From the NCBI GenBank assembly GCA_964472265.1, contig CAYYJO010000036.1, positions 1-22,173 on the forward strand: 22,173 nucleotides of DNA, written 5' to 3'. Below, one piece after another: positions 1 to 8,015 of this stretch (its first letter is position 1; each line of letters begins with the position of its first letter). Both the position numbers and the translations under genes were made by a program. The stretch is from JAGNLA01 sp964472265. GTDB lineage: Bacteria > Caldisericota > Caldisericia > JAAYUI01. The notes below the pieces were generated by a model, which saw only the letters and a program-made list of their open reading frames with translations, was not told where the DNA came from and searched no databases.

Positions 1-4
1 TTCA

Positions 5-385
5 ATGCCACGTATTTCAGGAGTTGACCTGCCAGCCGACAAGCGCATAGACATTTCACTGCGCTATTTGTACGGTATCGGCCCCAAAAATGCCCTTGAC
101 ATCGTCAAGAAGTGCGGCTTCGATTCAAACGCAAAGATGAAGGATCTCACCGAAGCCCAGCTTGAGAAGATCAAGGAAGTTCTTGCCAAAGACTATCTGG
201 TCGAAGGAGACTTGAGGAAAGTTGTAACAATGAACATCAAGAAGCTCATCGACACCGGATCGTACCGCGGTACAAGGCACAAGAGAGGCCTTCCTGTCCG
301 TGGACAGAGAACCAGGACGAACGCAAGAACGCGCAAGGGTCCGGCAAAAACTGTCGGCGTGGGCAAAGCAGCTCCGACAAGATAA
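5..385 (+). CDS. rpsM: 30S ribosomal protein S13
   Basis: Small-subunit ribosomal protein of the 30S head, contacting 16S rRNA, the 50S subunit and P-site tRNA. The 126-residue length is normal. The N-terminus (RISGVDLPADKRIDISLRYL) and the basic C-terminal block containing RGTRHKRGLPVRGQRTRTNA, followed by RTRKG, are diagnostic of S13. The ATG lies four bases into the window, so the upstream leader and its ribosome binding site are not visible. It is the first gene here of the order S13-S11-S4-alpha-L17, the classical alpha operon, and is followed by rpsK after 10 bases. Confidence 0.98.
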   Translation: MPRISGVDLPADKRIDISLRYLYGIGPKNALDIVKKCGFDSNAKMKDLTEAQLEKIKEVLAKDYLVEGDLRKVVTMNIKKLIDTGSYRGTRHKRGLPVRGQRTRTNARTRKGPAKTVGVGKAAPTR

Positions 386-395
386 GAGGTGATAA

Positions 396-806
396 ATGGC
401 AACTCCACAACCAAAAGCATCAGCATCAGGTAAGCAGAAAAAGAAAAAAATCAAAACCCTCGTTTCCGAAGGTCGCGTATACATTCATTCAAGCTACAAC
501 AACACCATCGTCTCAGTCACCGACAAAAACGGCGACGTGATTTCATGGTCATCCGGCGGAGCATGCGGCTTCAAGGGCACAAGAAAAGGCACAGCCTTTG
601 CAGCCCAGGTTGCAGCTCAGACGGCATGCAAGAAAGCACAGGACATGGGCATGAGAGTGGCAAGACTCTTCGTCAAGGGACCAGGCTCTGGCAGGGAAAC
701 CGCCATCAGGTCAATTGGCAACTCCGGCATCGACATTGTCGGCATCAAAGACATAACACCCATCCCGCACAACGGCTGCAGGCCGCCAAAGCAGAGAAGG
801 GTTTAA
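396..806 (+). CDS. rpsK: 30S ribosomal protein S11
   Basis: Protein of the 30S platform near the mRNA exit site. It has 136 residues. A Lys-rich N-terminal extension (residues about 9-20, KKKKIK) leads into the S11 core with HSSYNNTIVSVTD and SSGG, then the PGSGRETAIRS loop. It ends in the invariant tail HNGCRPPKQRRV. A Shine-Dalgarno-like AGAGGTGAT precedes the ATG. It sits 10 bases after rpsM and 12 bases before rpsD, as expected in a single transcript. Confidence 0.98.
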   Translation: MATPQPKASASGKQKKKKIKTLVSEGRVYIHSSYNNTIVSVTDKNGDVISWSSGGACGFKGTRKGTAFAAQVAAQTACKKAQDMGMRVARLFVKGPGSGRETAIRSIGNSGIDIVGIKDITPIPHNGCRPPKQRRV

Positions 807-818
807 AGGCAGGACATC

Positions 819-1451
819 ATGGGCAGATATATCGGACCAGTCTGCAGGCTCTGCAGAAGAGAAAGATCGAAACTCTACCTCAAGGGCGCCCGTTGCTACG
901 GCTCCAAGTGCCCGGTAGACCGCAAGCTCGTGCTTCCGGGTCAGCATGGCCCAAAGCAGGGTCTCCGCGGTAAAATGGGAGACTACAACATCCACCTTCG
1001 CGAAAAGCAGAAAGTGAAGAGGATGTACGGCGTGTTCGAAAATGCTTTCGAAAAGTATTTCGTTTCAGCCAAAGGTCAGCGTGAAATTCCAACCGGCGAA
1101 AAACTCATGGAACTCCTTGAGCGCAGGCTTGACAATGTCGTATTCAGGGCATCAATGGCTCAGTCCAGGACAATTGCACGCCAGATCGTCAACCACGGTC
1201 ATGTGAAGGTCAACGGCAAGAGACTCGATGTACCGTCATACCAGGTTCGCCCTGGAGACAAGATCGAGATCAAGGAACAGGCCAGAAGCTTTGACATCAT
1301 CGCAGACAGCATCAAATCGCCACTCACACCGCCATCATGGCTCTCGCTTGATTCCAAGAACTTCAAGGTTGAGGTGCTAAGGGTACCGACGATGTCCGAC
1401 ATTGACATTAACGCCAACGTCCAGCTCATCGTCGAGTTCTACTCCCGATAA
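819..1451 (+). CDS. rpsD: 30S ribosomal protein S4, zinc-binding C+ form
   Basis: Primary 16S rRNA-binding protein that nucleates 30S assembly and, in many bacteria, autoregulates the alpha operon. It has 210 residues. The N-terminal domain has four cysteines at about residues 9, 12, 26 and 31 (CRLC and CYGSKC), the pattern of the zinc-binding C+ form. The S4 RNA-binding domain follows, with MELLERRLDNVVFR at about residues 93-106 and the SRTIARQIVNHGHVKVNGK segment. It ends in VEFYSR, typical of S4. The weak SD-like GGACAT precedes the ATG. It belongs to the same operon as the flanking genes. Confidence 0.98.
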   Translation: MGRYIGPVCRLCRRERSKLYLKGARCYGSKCPVDRKLVLPGQHGPKQGLRGKMGDYNIHLREKQKVKRMYGVFENAFEKYFVSAKGQREIPTGEKLMELLERRLDNVVFRASMAQSRTIARQIVNHGHVKVNGKRLDVPSYQVRPGDKIEIKEQARSFDIIADSIKSPLTPPSWLSLDSKNFKVEVLRVPTMSDIDINANVQLIVEFYSR

Positions 1452-1460
1452 GGAGGGAAA

Positions 1461-3044
1461 GTGTTCCCATTACCTTCTCTTGAGCTCAAGACAATTGAAG
1501 AGGATGCCTTCCTGGGCAGATACACAATCGAACCGCTTCACCCAGGCTATGGCATCATGATCGGCAACAGCCTAAGGCGTGTTCTCCTGGCCTCAATCCA
1601 GGGAGCGGCGCCAATCGCTGTGAGGATCGAAGGCGTTCCACACGAATTCAGCGTAATCGAAGGCGTGGTAGAGGATGTCGTTCAGGTCGTGCTTAACCTC
1701 AAGAAGCTCGTTGTTGCAATGGATTCTGACGAAGTCAGAACGCTCACGCTCGATGTTTCAGGCGAGAGGGTTGTCACGGCTGCCGACATCATTCCAGATG
1801 CCGGCGTAACCATCATCAACCCCGAGCTTCACATCGCCGAGCTTTCCAGCCCGAACTCGCAGCTGAGGATGGACATCCTTGTTGCAAAGGGCAGGGGCTA
1901 TACCCCGACTGAGAAGAACAAGAGGCCGGATTACCCAATCGGAACCATCTGGATGGATGCCATGTTCACACCGGTGAAGAACGTGAAGTTCATCGTTGAA
2001 CAGACACTCATCGAGCAGTACCTTGATTTCGAGCGCCTCAACATAGACATCCTTTGCAATGGAGCAATCCAGCCAAAGGAATCACTCAATCAGGCACTCC
2101 AGATCCTCTCAGAGTACTACTCCTCGATCGCCCAGCCGGAAATGCTTCGCGACCAGGATGGCGAACTTGAGTCTACAATCGATGACAAACTCGACATGAA
2201 CCTTGACATTGTTATCCCGAACATCTCGCCGAAGACCCACCACCTGCTCATCTACGCAGGAGTGAAGACCCTCCGTGACCTTCTCATGAAGGAACAGACG
2301 GATATCTCGGCAATCAGGGGAATTACCTCGAAGATGCTCAAGGAACTCATCAAGGCAGTCGAAACCACACCGGATTACCCTGTGATCTCACAGTACGCAT
2401 TCCCGTTCATTACCGCTCCCGAGGACGAAGAATTTGAAGAAGAAGCCGAAGAGGTAGAACCGGAAGAAGTGAAAGAACCGGAACCGGCTCCACAGCCAAA
2501 ACCGGAACCAAAGCCTCTCCGTGAAGACCACAAGGAATTCGTTGTAACCAAGAAAGAGCAGAAGGAAGAAGCTCCACCGGTTTCAATGAAGGTTTCTGAT
2601 CTCAACTTCACGCTTGACGACCTGGCTCTTTCCAAGTCGACAAGACAGTTCCTCACATCAGTGAAGATCAACACACTCGACCAGCTTCTCATGAAGTCCA
2701 GGAAAGACCTCATGACGCTCTCAGGCCACAAGGACAAAGTGGTTCATGAGATCGAAAAGAGGCTTGACCAGCTTGATCTCAAGCTCGTACCGGATCCAAT
2801 GGATGCAACCTCTGAAGAAGAGCGCGTTTCAAAGATCCTTTCGATGACCATCGACGAGTTCAAGGAAGAAGTGGTCATTCCAAAGGCAAACCTCAAGCAT
2901 ATCGAACAGGCCGGCATCACAACCGTTGGCGGACTGGTCGAGCTTGGAAAATCAGGACTCAAGGGTCAGCTCAAACTGACAGCCAAGACCATTGAAGAAA
3001 TAGAAAAGAGACTCGAAAAAATGGGTCTTGAAATCAAGGAGTGA
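1461..3044 (+). CDS. rpoA: RNA polymerase alpha subunit with apparently three C-terminal HhH modules
   Basis: Alpha subunit that dimerises to scaffold RNA polymerase and contacts promoters and activators through its C-terminal domain. The start is GTG with a strong AGGAGG five bases upstream. Residues 1 to about 235 form a normal N-terminal domain (ESLNQALQIL and GNSLRRVLL motifs). The protein then runs to 527 residues, whereas about 310-330 is usual. I see three alpha-CTD-like HhH modules: about residues 242-302 (ISPKTHHLLIYAGVKTLRDL), 377-440 (LALSKSTRQFLTSVKINTLDQL) and 459-524 (KANLKHIEQAGITTVGGLVEL). An acidic, then Pro/Lys-rich linker lies at about 318-372, between the first and second. 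By eye, the UP-element residues of E. coli alpha (Arg265, Asn268, Gly296, Lys298, Ser299) are not clearly kept in any copy. The frame is open throughout, so this is not a fusion artefact within the window. The rplQ start follows four bases after the stop. Confidence 0.96.
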   Translation: MFPLPSLELKTIEEDAFLGRYTIEPLHPGYGIMIGNSLRRVLLASIQGAAPIAVRIEGVPHEFSVIEGVVEDVVQVVLNLKKLVVAMDSDEVRTLTLDVSGERVVTAADIIPDAGVTIINPELHIAELSSPNSQLRMDILVAKGRGYTPTEKNKRPDYPIGTIWMDAMFTPVKNVKFIVEQTLIEQYLDFERLNIDILCNGAIQPKESLNQALQILSEYYSSIAQPEMLRDQDGELESTIDDKLDMNLDIVIPNISPKTHHLLIYAGVKTLRDLLMKEQTDISAIRGITSKMLKELIKAVETTPDYPVISQYAFPFITAPEDEEFEEEAEEVEPEEVKEPEPAPQPKPEPKPLREDHKEFVVTKKEQKEEAPPVSMKVSDLNFTLDDLALSKSTRQFLTSVKINTLDQLLMKSRKDLMTLSGHKDKVVHEIEKRLDQLDLKLVPDPMDATSEEERVSKILSMTIDEFKEEVVIPKANLKHIEQAGITTVGGLVELGKSGLKGQLKLTAKTIEEIEKRLEKMGLEIKE

Positions 3045-3048
3045 CAGC

Positions 3049-3453
3049 ATGAGACACACAAGATCACTTCGCAAGCTTGGAGTATGGAGCAGCTACAGAA
3101 AGATGATGCTGCGCAACCTCGCAACCTCGCTTGTCAAGTACGGCAAAGTGACCACAACCGAAGCCAGGGCAAAAGAACTCCGCAGACAGATTGACTGGAT
3201 CATGAACGTGGCCAGCAAGGTCGGACTTCCTCACGACAAGGAATCCATGGACGAAAGGGTTTCAAGGCTCCCGGGCAGAAGAGAAGTCTATTCGTTCTTC
3301 ACAACCAAGGAAATCGCAAAGAAAGCCCTTGAGGAAGCCCCAAAGAAGTTCACAGGCAAGCTCGGTGGCGGTTACACCAGACAGTTCAAACTTGGTCAGA
3401 GAAAAGGCGATGGAACAGAGCTTGTTTTGGTCAAGCTCGACTATGAAGCCTGA
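3049..3453 (+). CDS. rplQ: 50S ribosomal protein L17
   Basis: Large-subunit protein near the peptide exit tunnel. The start was chosen at MRHTRSLRKLG because L17 proteins begin MRH and an AAGGAG lies 7 bases upstream. A longer reading from 3028 would overlap rpoA and has no family support. It has 134 residues. The core motif LRNLATSLVKYGKVTTTEAR and a C-terminal GGYTRQFKLGQRKGDGTEL with LVLVKL are typical of the family. The first residues are less basic than the usual MRHRKxGRKL form. It ends the alpha operon proper and overlaps ecfA1 by 11 bases. Confidence 0.97.
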   Translation: MRHTRSLRKLGVWSSYRKMMLRNLATSLVKYGKVTTTEARAKELRRQIDWIMNVASKVGLPHDKESMDERVSRLPGRREVYSFFTTKEIAKKALEEAPKKFTGKLGGGYTRQFKLGQRKGDGTELVLVKLDYEA

Positions 3454-4270
3454 CCTGGTTTCGTTTGAAGACGTAACCTTTATCTACGGCAAATCGAGTG
3501 CACCAGCTGTAAGCGGGTGCACTTTTCGCATTTGTGAGGGAGAGTTTGTTGCCCTTGTCGGCCACAACTCTTCAGGCAAATCCACAATAGCAAAACTTTC
3601 CAATGGACTGCTCCAACCCGATTCAGGTGTTGTCAAAGTCCTTGGTTTGCCAACCTCTGATCAGCAGGCTCTTCAGGAAATCAGAAGAAACATTGGCCTT
3701 GTCTTCCAAAACCCCGACAACCAGACGGTTGCCACACAGGTTGAAGACGATGTCGCCTTTGGCCCTGAAAACATCTGCCTTCCGCCTGACGAAATCAGAA
3801 AAAGGGTTGACGAAGCGCTTCAAATCGTTGGAATGAGTTCATACTCAAGCCATCCGGTTCCGAACCTTTCTGGAGGTCAGAAGCAGCTTGTTGCAATTGC
3901 AGGCGTTCTTGCCCTGCGACCCAGGCTCATCATCCTCGATGAAGCCACATCACTGCTCGATCCAAAAGGTCGTCAGCAGGTTCTCTCCAAAATCATCCAG
4001 CTCAACCGTGAAGGCTATGCCGTTTTGATGATCACGCACAGGATGGAAGAGGTTCTGCTTGCCTCAAGGGTGCTCGTTCTGGAAAAGAGCAGGCTGATTT
4101 ATGACGGAAACCCAGAGGAGCTTTTCCAGAATTCTGACCTTATGCACCGTGCAGGACTCGAACCGCCGGCAATCGTCAGGCTTCACGAGAGGCTTGAAGA
4201 GCTTGGCGTAAACGTGCCAGTACCGAAAAATAACCAGGAAATTGTAGATTCATTATGCAAATTGAAGTAA
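3443..4270 (+). CDS. ecfA1: Energy-coupling factor transporter ATPase EcfA1 (CbiO type)
   Basis: One of the two cytoplasmic ATPases driving ECF-type vitamin or metal uptake. With the start at MKPDLVSFEDVTF it is 275 residues long; an upstream start inside rplQ gives a non-homologous N-terminus. Walker A is GHNSSGKST (residues 40-48), the Q-loop is VFQNPDNQ (Gln89), the ABC signature is LSGGQKQ (142-148), Walker B is LIILDEA (Asp166, Glu167) and the H-loop is His199. The DEATSLLDP form is typical of EcfA1. The residue after LSGGQKQ is Leu where Arg is common. It overlaps rplQ by 11 bases and ecfA2 by 16 bases, consistent with translational coupling. Confidence 0.95.
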   Translation: MKPDLVSFEDVTFIYGKSSAPAVSGCTFRICEGEFVALVGHNSSGKSTIAKLSNGLLQPDSGVVKVLGLPTSDQQALQEIRRNIGLVFQNPDNQTVATQVEDDVAFGPENICLPPDEIRKRVDEALQIVGMSSYSSHPVPNLSGGQKQLVAIAGVLALRPRLIILDEATSLLDPKGRQQVLSKIIQLNREGYAVLMITHRMEEVLLASRVLVLEKSRLIYDGNPEELFQNSDLMHRAGLEPPAIVRLHERLEELGVNVPVPKNNQEIVDSLCKLK

Positions 4271-5100
4271 GAAACCTCACTTACATTTATGATCAGGGGA
4301 TGCCGTTTTCACACAAGGCGTTGGACGACGTTTCCCTGGATGTTTCTGCCGGTTCAATCACTGGCGTCATTGGCTCAACCGGCTCAGGCAAGAGTACGTT
4401 GATCCAGCATTTCAATGCTCTGCTCACTCCAACCTCTGGCACAGTCACTGTCGATGGCGAAGACATATCGCTGAAAACAACAGACAAAAAACTCCTGAGA
4501 CGAAAAGTGGGACTGGTTTTCCAATACCCTGAAGCACAGCTTTTTGGTGAGACCGTTTTTCAGGATGTCGCTTTTGGCCCAACAAAATCCGGACTTAAAG
4601 AGGACGAGGTCAGGGAGAGGGTTGTAAAATCCCTTGGTCTGGTCGGGCTTGATCCTGAATCTTACAAGGAAAGATCGCCTTTCCAGCTCTCCGGTGGCGA
4701 AAAAAGGAAAGTCGCAATCGCCGGAATTCTTGCCATCGATCCAAAAATTCTTGTGCTAGACGAACCGACTGCCGGACTTGACCCAGTCTCAAGGTCGCAC
4801 CTGCTTGATCTGGTCACCTCGTTTTCAAAGTCAGGCAAAACCATCATCATGGTCAGCCACGACATGGATGAGATTGCTAAAGTCTGCACCGATGTAATCA
4901 TCATGAGAAAATCGAAAGCCCTGTTTGTTGGCAAAACCGATGAAGCCTTCTCAAGACCCGAAGTCATTGCCGAAGCCGGCCTCGATGTACCCGCGCTCTC
5001 TTTCATCGCTGACAAACTCAGAACATGCGGTTATGATCTTCCGAGAAAAACCTTCAACGCCGATGAACTTGCCGAACTGGTTGCAAGGCAGGTGAAATAA
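4255..5100 (+). CDS. ecfA2: Energy-coupling factor transporter ATPase EcfA2 (CbiO type)
   Basis: Second ATPase of the ECF module, forming a heterodimer with EcfA1. It has 281 residues. Walker A is GSTGSGKST (40-48), the Q-loop is VFQYPEAQLF (Gln90), the signature is LSGGEKRKVAIAG (about 145-157), Walker B is ILVLDEPTAGLDP (Asp169, Glu170) and the H-loop is His202 in VSHDMDE. The YPEAQLF and LSGGEKRKVAIAG forms are hallmarks of the A2 subunit. The ATG is inside the end of ecfA1, and the stop TAA shares one base with the ATG of ecfT. Confidence 0.96.
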   Translation: MQIEVRNLTYIYDQGMPFSHKALDDVSLDVSAGSITGVIGSTGSGKSTLIQHFNALLTPTSGTVTVDGEDISLKTTDKKLLRRKVGLVFQYPEAQLFGETVFQDVAFGPTKSGLKEDEVRERVVKSLGLVGLDPESYKERSPFQLSGGEKRKVAIAGILAIDPKILVLDEPTAGLDPVSRSHLLDLVTSFSKSGKTIIMVSHDMDEIAKVCTDVIIMRKSKALFVGKTDEAFSRPEVIAEAGLDVPALSFIADKLRTCGYDLPRKTFNADELAELVARQVK

Positions 5101-5909
5101 TGGCTTTTTCAAACCTTCTCATCCTTGGCCAGTACGTGCCTCTGAACACTTTCATCCACAGGATGGATGCCAGAATAAAACTCGGTTTGTCAATCATTTT
5201 GCTCATTTATGTTTTTTTGCTTCCAAACATTTACGCACAACTTATCATGTTTGTACTGACCTGCATCGTGATTGCCATTGCCAAGATTCCACCACTGCAG
5301 GTTTTAAAAGGATTGAGGCCAATTCTTATCCTTATAACCCTTACTGTTGTCATCCAGATTTTTACAACCAAAGGCGAAGCGCTTGTAAGCTGGGGCTCGA
5401 TTTCAATTACCAAAGAAGGTTTGCTTCTTGCTGCAACTGTTGTCCTGAGGCTTGTGACTGTCGTCATCGTCTCTGTAATCCTGACTTTTACAACATCTCC
5501 GCTTGACCTCACATTTGCCATGGAACGCTTCATGAGTCCGCTTGCAAAAGTTGGCTTCCCTACATCCGAAATCGCACTGATGATGAGCATTGCCCTAAGG
5601 TTTGTTCCAACCCTGCTTCAGGAAACTGACAAGATCATCAAGGCGCAAAGTTCCAGAGGTGCTGATTTTGCGTCAGGCGGGCTGATCTCAAGGGCAAAAT
5701 CCTTCATACCTGTTTTGATCCCGCTGTTTGTTTCGGCATTCAGAAGAGCGGATGAGCTGGCGTCGGCTATGGAATCAAGGTGTTTCATAACCGGTGCGAA
5801 AAGGACGAGGCTTCATCTGATGAAAATTAAGCCATCGGATATACTCGCTTTTGCCTGTGCGGTAGTCATTCTTGCAGGACTTTACGTTTATGCCAAGATG
5901 CCCTTTTAA
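5100..5909 (+). CDS. ecfT: Energy-coupling factor transporter transmembrane protein EcfT
   Basis: Membrane scaffold linking the EcfA ATPases to exchangeable substrate-binding S components. It has 269 residues. Hydrophobic segments lie at about 25-42, 46-62, 72-88, 105-132 and 245-264. The cytoplasmic coupling helices carry the two small-Arg motifs at 184-187 (SSRG in AQSSRGADF) and 226-228 (SRC in AMESRCF). An upstream ATPase pair and the lack of an S component nearby fit a group II ECF transporter shared by several S components encoded elsewhere. The 3' end overlaps truA by 20 bases. Confidence 0.94.
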   Translation: MAFSNLLILGQYVPLNTFIHRMDARIKLGLSIILLIYVFLLPNIYAQLIMFVLTCIVIAIAKIPPLQVLKGLRPILILITLTVVIQIFTTKGEALVSWGSISITKEGLLLAATVVLRLVTVVIVSVILTFTTSPLDLTFAMERFMSPLAKVGFPTSEIALMMSIALRFVPTLLQETDKIIKAQSSRGADFASGGLISRAKSFIPVLIPLFVSAFRRADELASAMESRCFITGAKRTRLHLMKIKPSDILAFACAVVILAGLYVYAKMPF

Positions 5910-6657
5910 CTACAGGGCCGTCATTGCCTACGACGGAACAGACTACTTCGGTTTCCAGAGGCAGGAAGGCTTGCCAACTGTCCAGCAAACTCTTGAAGAA
6001 TCGATCTTTGAAGCAGTTGGTGAATGGACTCACGTTTTTGCCTCGTCCCGCACTGACAGGGGCGTTCATGCGCTTGGTCAGGTGATCTCTTTCAAGCTAG
6101 CCAAGGAAATGAGTCCGATTGGGCTTGGTTACCAGCTTCAGACCTTTCTGCCACAATCAATCACGGTAAAATCCTGTGAACGGGCGCCTGACAATTTTTT
6201 TGCCAGGTTTGCATCCCGAGAAAAAACCTATGCTTACTTCATATACAACACCCAAACTTCATCGCCGATGATTCCGAGATATTCCTGGGTTTTGTGGCAA
6301 CCTGCCATTGACGTGCATAAAACCAGTGAAATCTGCAAGAAATTCATCGGAACACACGATTTCACCTGCTTTGGCAAAGTCAGCAAGGAATCCGAAAACA
6401 AGAGTCCGATCTGTACGATCTCGCATTTTGACGTTGAAAGGCATGGAGATTACGTTGTATTCACGCTTACAGGCGATCATTTCCTTCACAACATGGTCAG
6501 GCGCATCATAGGTTTCATATATTTCTGCACCAGAAGATCCGAAAATCCTGAAAGGCTGGAAAGGGTTTTCATGGGTGAGCAGTGCACAGCGTCGACGTTT
6601 GTTGCGCCTGCATCGGGTTTGTATCTTGTGAAGGTTGACTATAAAGATATAATCTAG
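5890..6657 (+). CDS. truA: tRNA pseudouridine synthase A
   Basis: Converts uridine to pseudouridine at positions 38-40 of the tRNA anticodon stem. With the ATG at 5890 (MPRCPFNYRAVIAYDGTDYF) it has 255 residues, normal for TruA. A TTG at 5872 would add six residues. The catalytic aspartate is Asp56 in SSRTDRGVHALGQV. Other family signatures are YDGTDYFGFQ, the FFARFASREKTYAYFI segment at about 103-118 and HNMVRRIIGF at about 200-209. It overlaps ecfT by 20 bases, so it is probably translationally coupled. This is the usual gene order, but rplM and rpsI, which often follow, are absent here. Confidence 0.95.
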   Translation: MPRCPFNYRAVIAYDGTDYFGFQRQEGLPTVQQTLEESIFEAVGEWTHVFASSRTDRGVHALGQVISFKLAKEMSPIGLGYQLQTFLPQSITVKSCERAPDNFFARFASREKTYAYFIYNTQTSSPMIPRYSWVLWQPAIDVHKTSEICKKFIGTHDFTCFGKVSKESENKSPICTISHFDVERHGDYVVFTLTGDHFLHNMVRRIIGFIYFCTRRSENPERLERVFMGEQCTASTFVAPASGLYLVKVDYKDII

Positions 6658-6660
6658 CTC

Positions 6661-7299
6661 ATGATTAACTGGATCCAGTTGCTCCTTGAAGTTCTCATCG
6701 CTTTGATGATCCTGGCCACCTGCATCAGGGCGTTTGTTCACGCAAAATCAGGTCAGGATATTGCGGGCGTGACATTTGGAATAGCTTTCTTTGTGTTGCT
6801 GGTTTCAAAGATTGTCATGATCTGGATATATGTAGCCACAGGTTTCCGCAACCTTGCTGCAAGCCATGTAAACGAGTACTTGTGGTGGTATGTTGCGTTG
6901 TCATACATTCCGTTTGCTGTCGGATGCTTTGTTTCAATATTCGCATCCGGAAAGCTTTCGGCGATAGTCTGGGCACCAGCCGTTCTCCTCATGGGTGTTG
7001 TCTCGGCCTTGCCGTTTGTAGAGAAGTTGTTTCCGATTATTCCGATGTTCAAGTTTTACGAGTCGTTTGTTTGGCTTGTTGCAGCCGTTTTCATGCTTGC
7101 AACATCGATTGCCTACTTTTTCTATAATTACAAGGCTTCAGACCGATTTAGGTATTGGATGGGGATTGGCTTCCTGTTGCTGGCCATAGCGACGGCATTC
7201 AACATTTTTGCCGGGTCGTCAGGAATGCTCTATCTTATCACTGTCGTGGCGCAATTTATTGGCTTCTTCATAGTCTTCTATGAAATCAATCACAGCTAG
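6661..7299 (+). CDS. Seven-helix membrane protein of unknown function
   Basis: I do not recognise this 212-residue protein. Hydrophobic segments at about 5-24, 36-60, 73-95, 101-119, 133-156, 163-184 and 188-207 suggest seven membrane helices. Extramembrane loops are short (for example ASHVNEY at about 67-73 and YNYKASDRFRYW at about 155-166). The general shape recalls small seven-helix bacterial membrane proteins, but I see no diagnostic motif. The ATG is three bases after the truA stop, with no clear Shine-Dalgarno, and its end overlaps the next gene by 20 bases. It is probably co-transcribed with truA. Real coding status is likely given length, packing and helical periodicity. Confidence 0.8.
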   Translation: MINWIQLLLEVLIALMILATCIRAFVHAKSGQDIAGVTFGIAFFVLLVSKIVMIWIYVATGFRNLAASHVNEYLWWYVALSYIPFAVGCFVSIFASGKLSAIVWAPAVLLMGVVSALPFVEKLFPIIPMFKFYESFVWLVAAVFMLATSIAYFFYNYKASDRFRYWMGIGFLLLAIATAFNIFAGSSGMLYLITVVAQFIGFFIVFYEINHS

Positions 7300-8014
7300 C
7301 CTGGTTTTTTGTCTTCTGCTGTCGGTGGTTCCAGCAAGGGCTGCTGATATTGATGCCGGTTTCATGCCGAAAACTGTAAGCCTCGAGAAATCAGTAAAGA
7401 ATCTTGAAGCCATCAGGACAATAAACTCTGTCATGTCATGGTGGGAGGACTACAGCATCAGTATTGAGACGAATTTCTGGGCAAAGCTTTGGCTTCAGGT
7501 GAAAAAATTCTTCAGCTATCTGACCCTTGATTTTGAAAAATTATCAAACATCACGAAATCCCCTCTTTCAGACGACATTTTTGTGGCAGGGCGATGGGGA
7601 ATTGATATTGATGAAAAAAAGGTCAATGAAAAGATTACTGGTTGGCAGCTTCTCGATCTTGAATCGAAAGCACTGACAAAAGCCCTTTATTACAGGGGAT
7701 TTGACAGGGGAGTGGATGAAGAGATAACCGGCATCCGCAAAGAATTGAACAGCATTGATCAAAACTTGAAAGCAAGCTACAAAGAGGTGATTGCAGCAAA
7801 CTTGATAAGCAAGCCACAAACCGCCTTTGTTCCAGATGAAGCGTGGGTTTATTTCATTTTTGCCAAGCAACACGATCTTCTCCCGCAAACAAACATTAAG
7901 ACGCCTCATGAGATGCTAAATGTTGCTCTTGATGGCAAAGGACTGAAGGCTTTTACCGACAAGTTTGCCGGTCTGCTCAAGCAGATGGCGGAAGACCTCA
8001 AATCGGGAGAGTGA
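7280..8014 (+). CDS. Secreted protein of unknown function
   Basis: Not recognised. It has 244 residues. The N-terminus is a clear Sec signal peptide (MKSITASLVFCLLLSVVPARA, likely cleaved near residue 21). It has no lipobox or C-terminal anchor, so the mature form should be exported and mainly helical and charged. Aromatic-rich stretches (VMSWWEDYSISIETNFWAKL at about 51-70) and a Lys/Glu-rich later half are visible. The ATG lies inside the end of the membrane-protein gene, so the two are probably translationally coupled and may act together. The nitroreductase gene starts two bases after its stop. Confidence 0.78.
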   Translation: MKSITASLVFCLLLSVVPARAADIDAGFMPKTVSLEKSVKNLEAIRTINSVMSWWEDYSISIETNFWAKLWLQVKKFFSYLTLDFEKLSNITKSPLSDDIFVAGRWGIDIDEKKVNEKITGWQLLDLESKALTKALYYRGFDRGVDEEITGIRKELNSIDQNLKASYKEVIAANLISKPQTAFVPDEAWVYFIFAKQHDLLPQTNIKTPHEMLNVALDGKGLKAFTDKFAGLLKQMAEDLKSGE

Positions 8015-8015
8015 T

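Noticed and set aside
125..484. Antisense frames over rpsM/rpsK and similar frames over rpoA, the giant genes and acr3
   Set aside because: Their sequences are mirror shadows of well-supported genes, with low-complexity composition and no family signal.
3329..3442. Upstream start for EcfA1
   Set aside because: The extra 38 residues lie in the rplQ coding sequence and do not resemble ABC ATPases; the ATG at 3443 gives the normal N-terminus.
7965..8015. Upstream start for the nitroreductase
   Set aside because: It lies inside the preceding secreted-protein gene, and MDVKDAINKRR is the typical family start with a Shine-Dalgarno.
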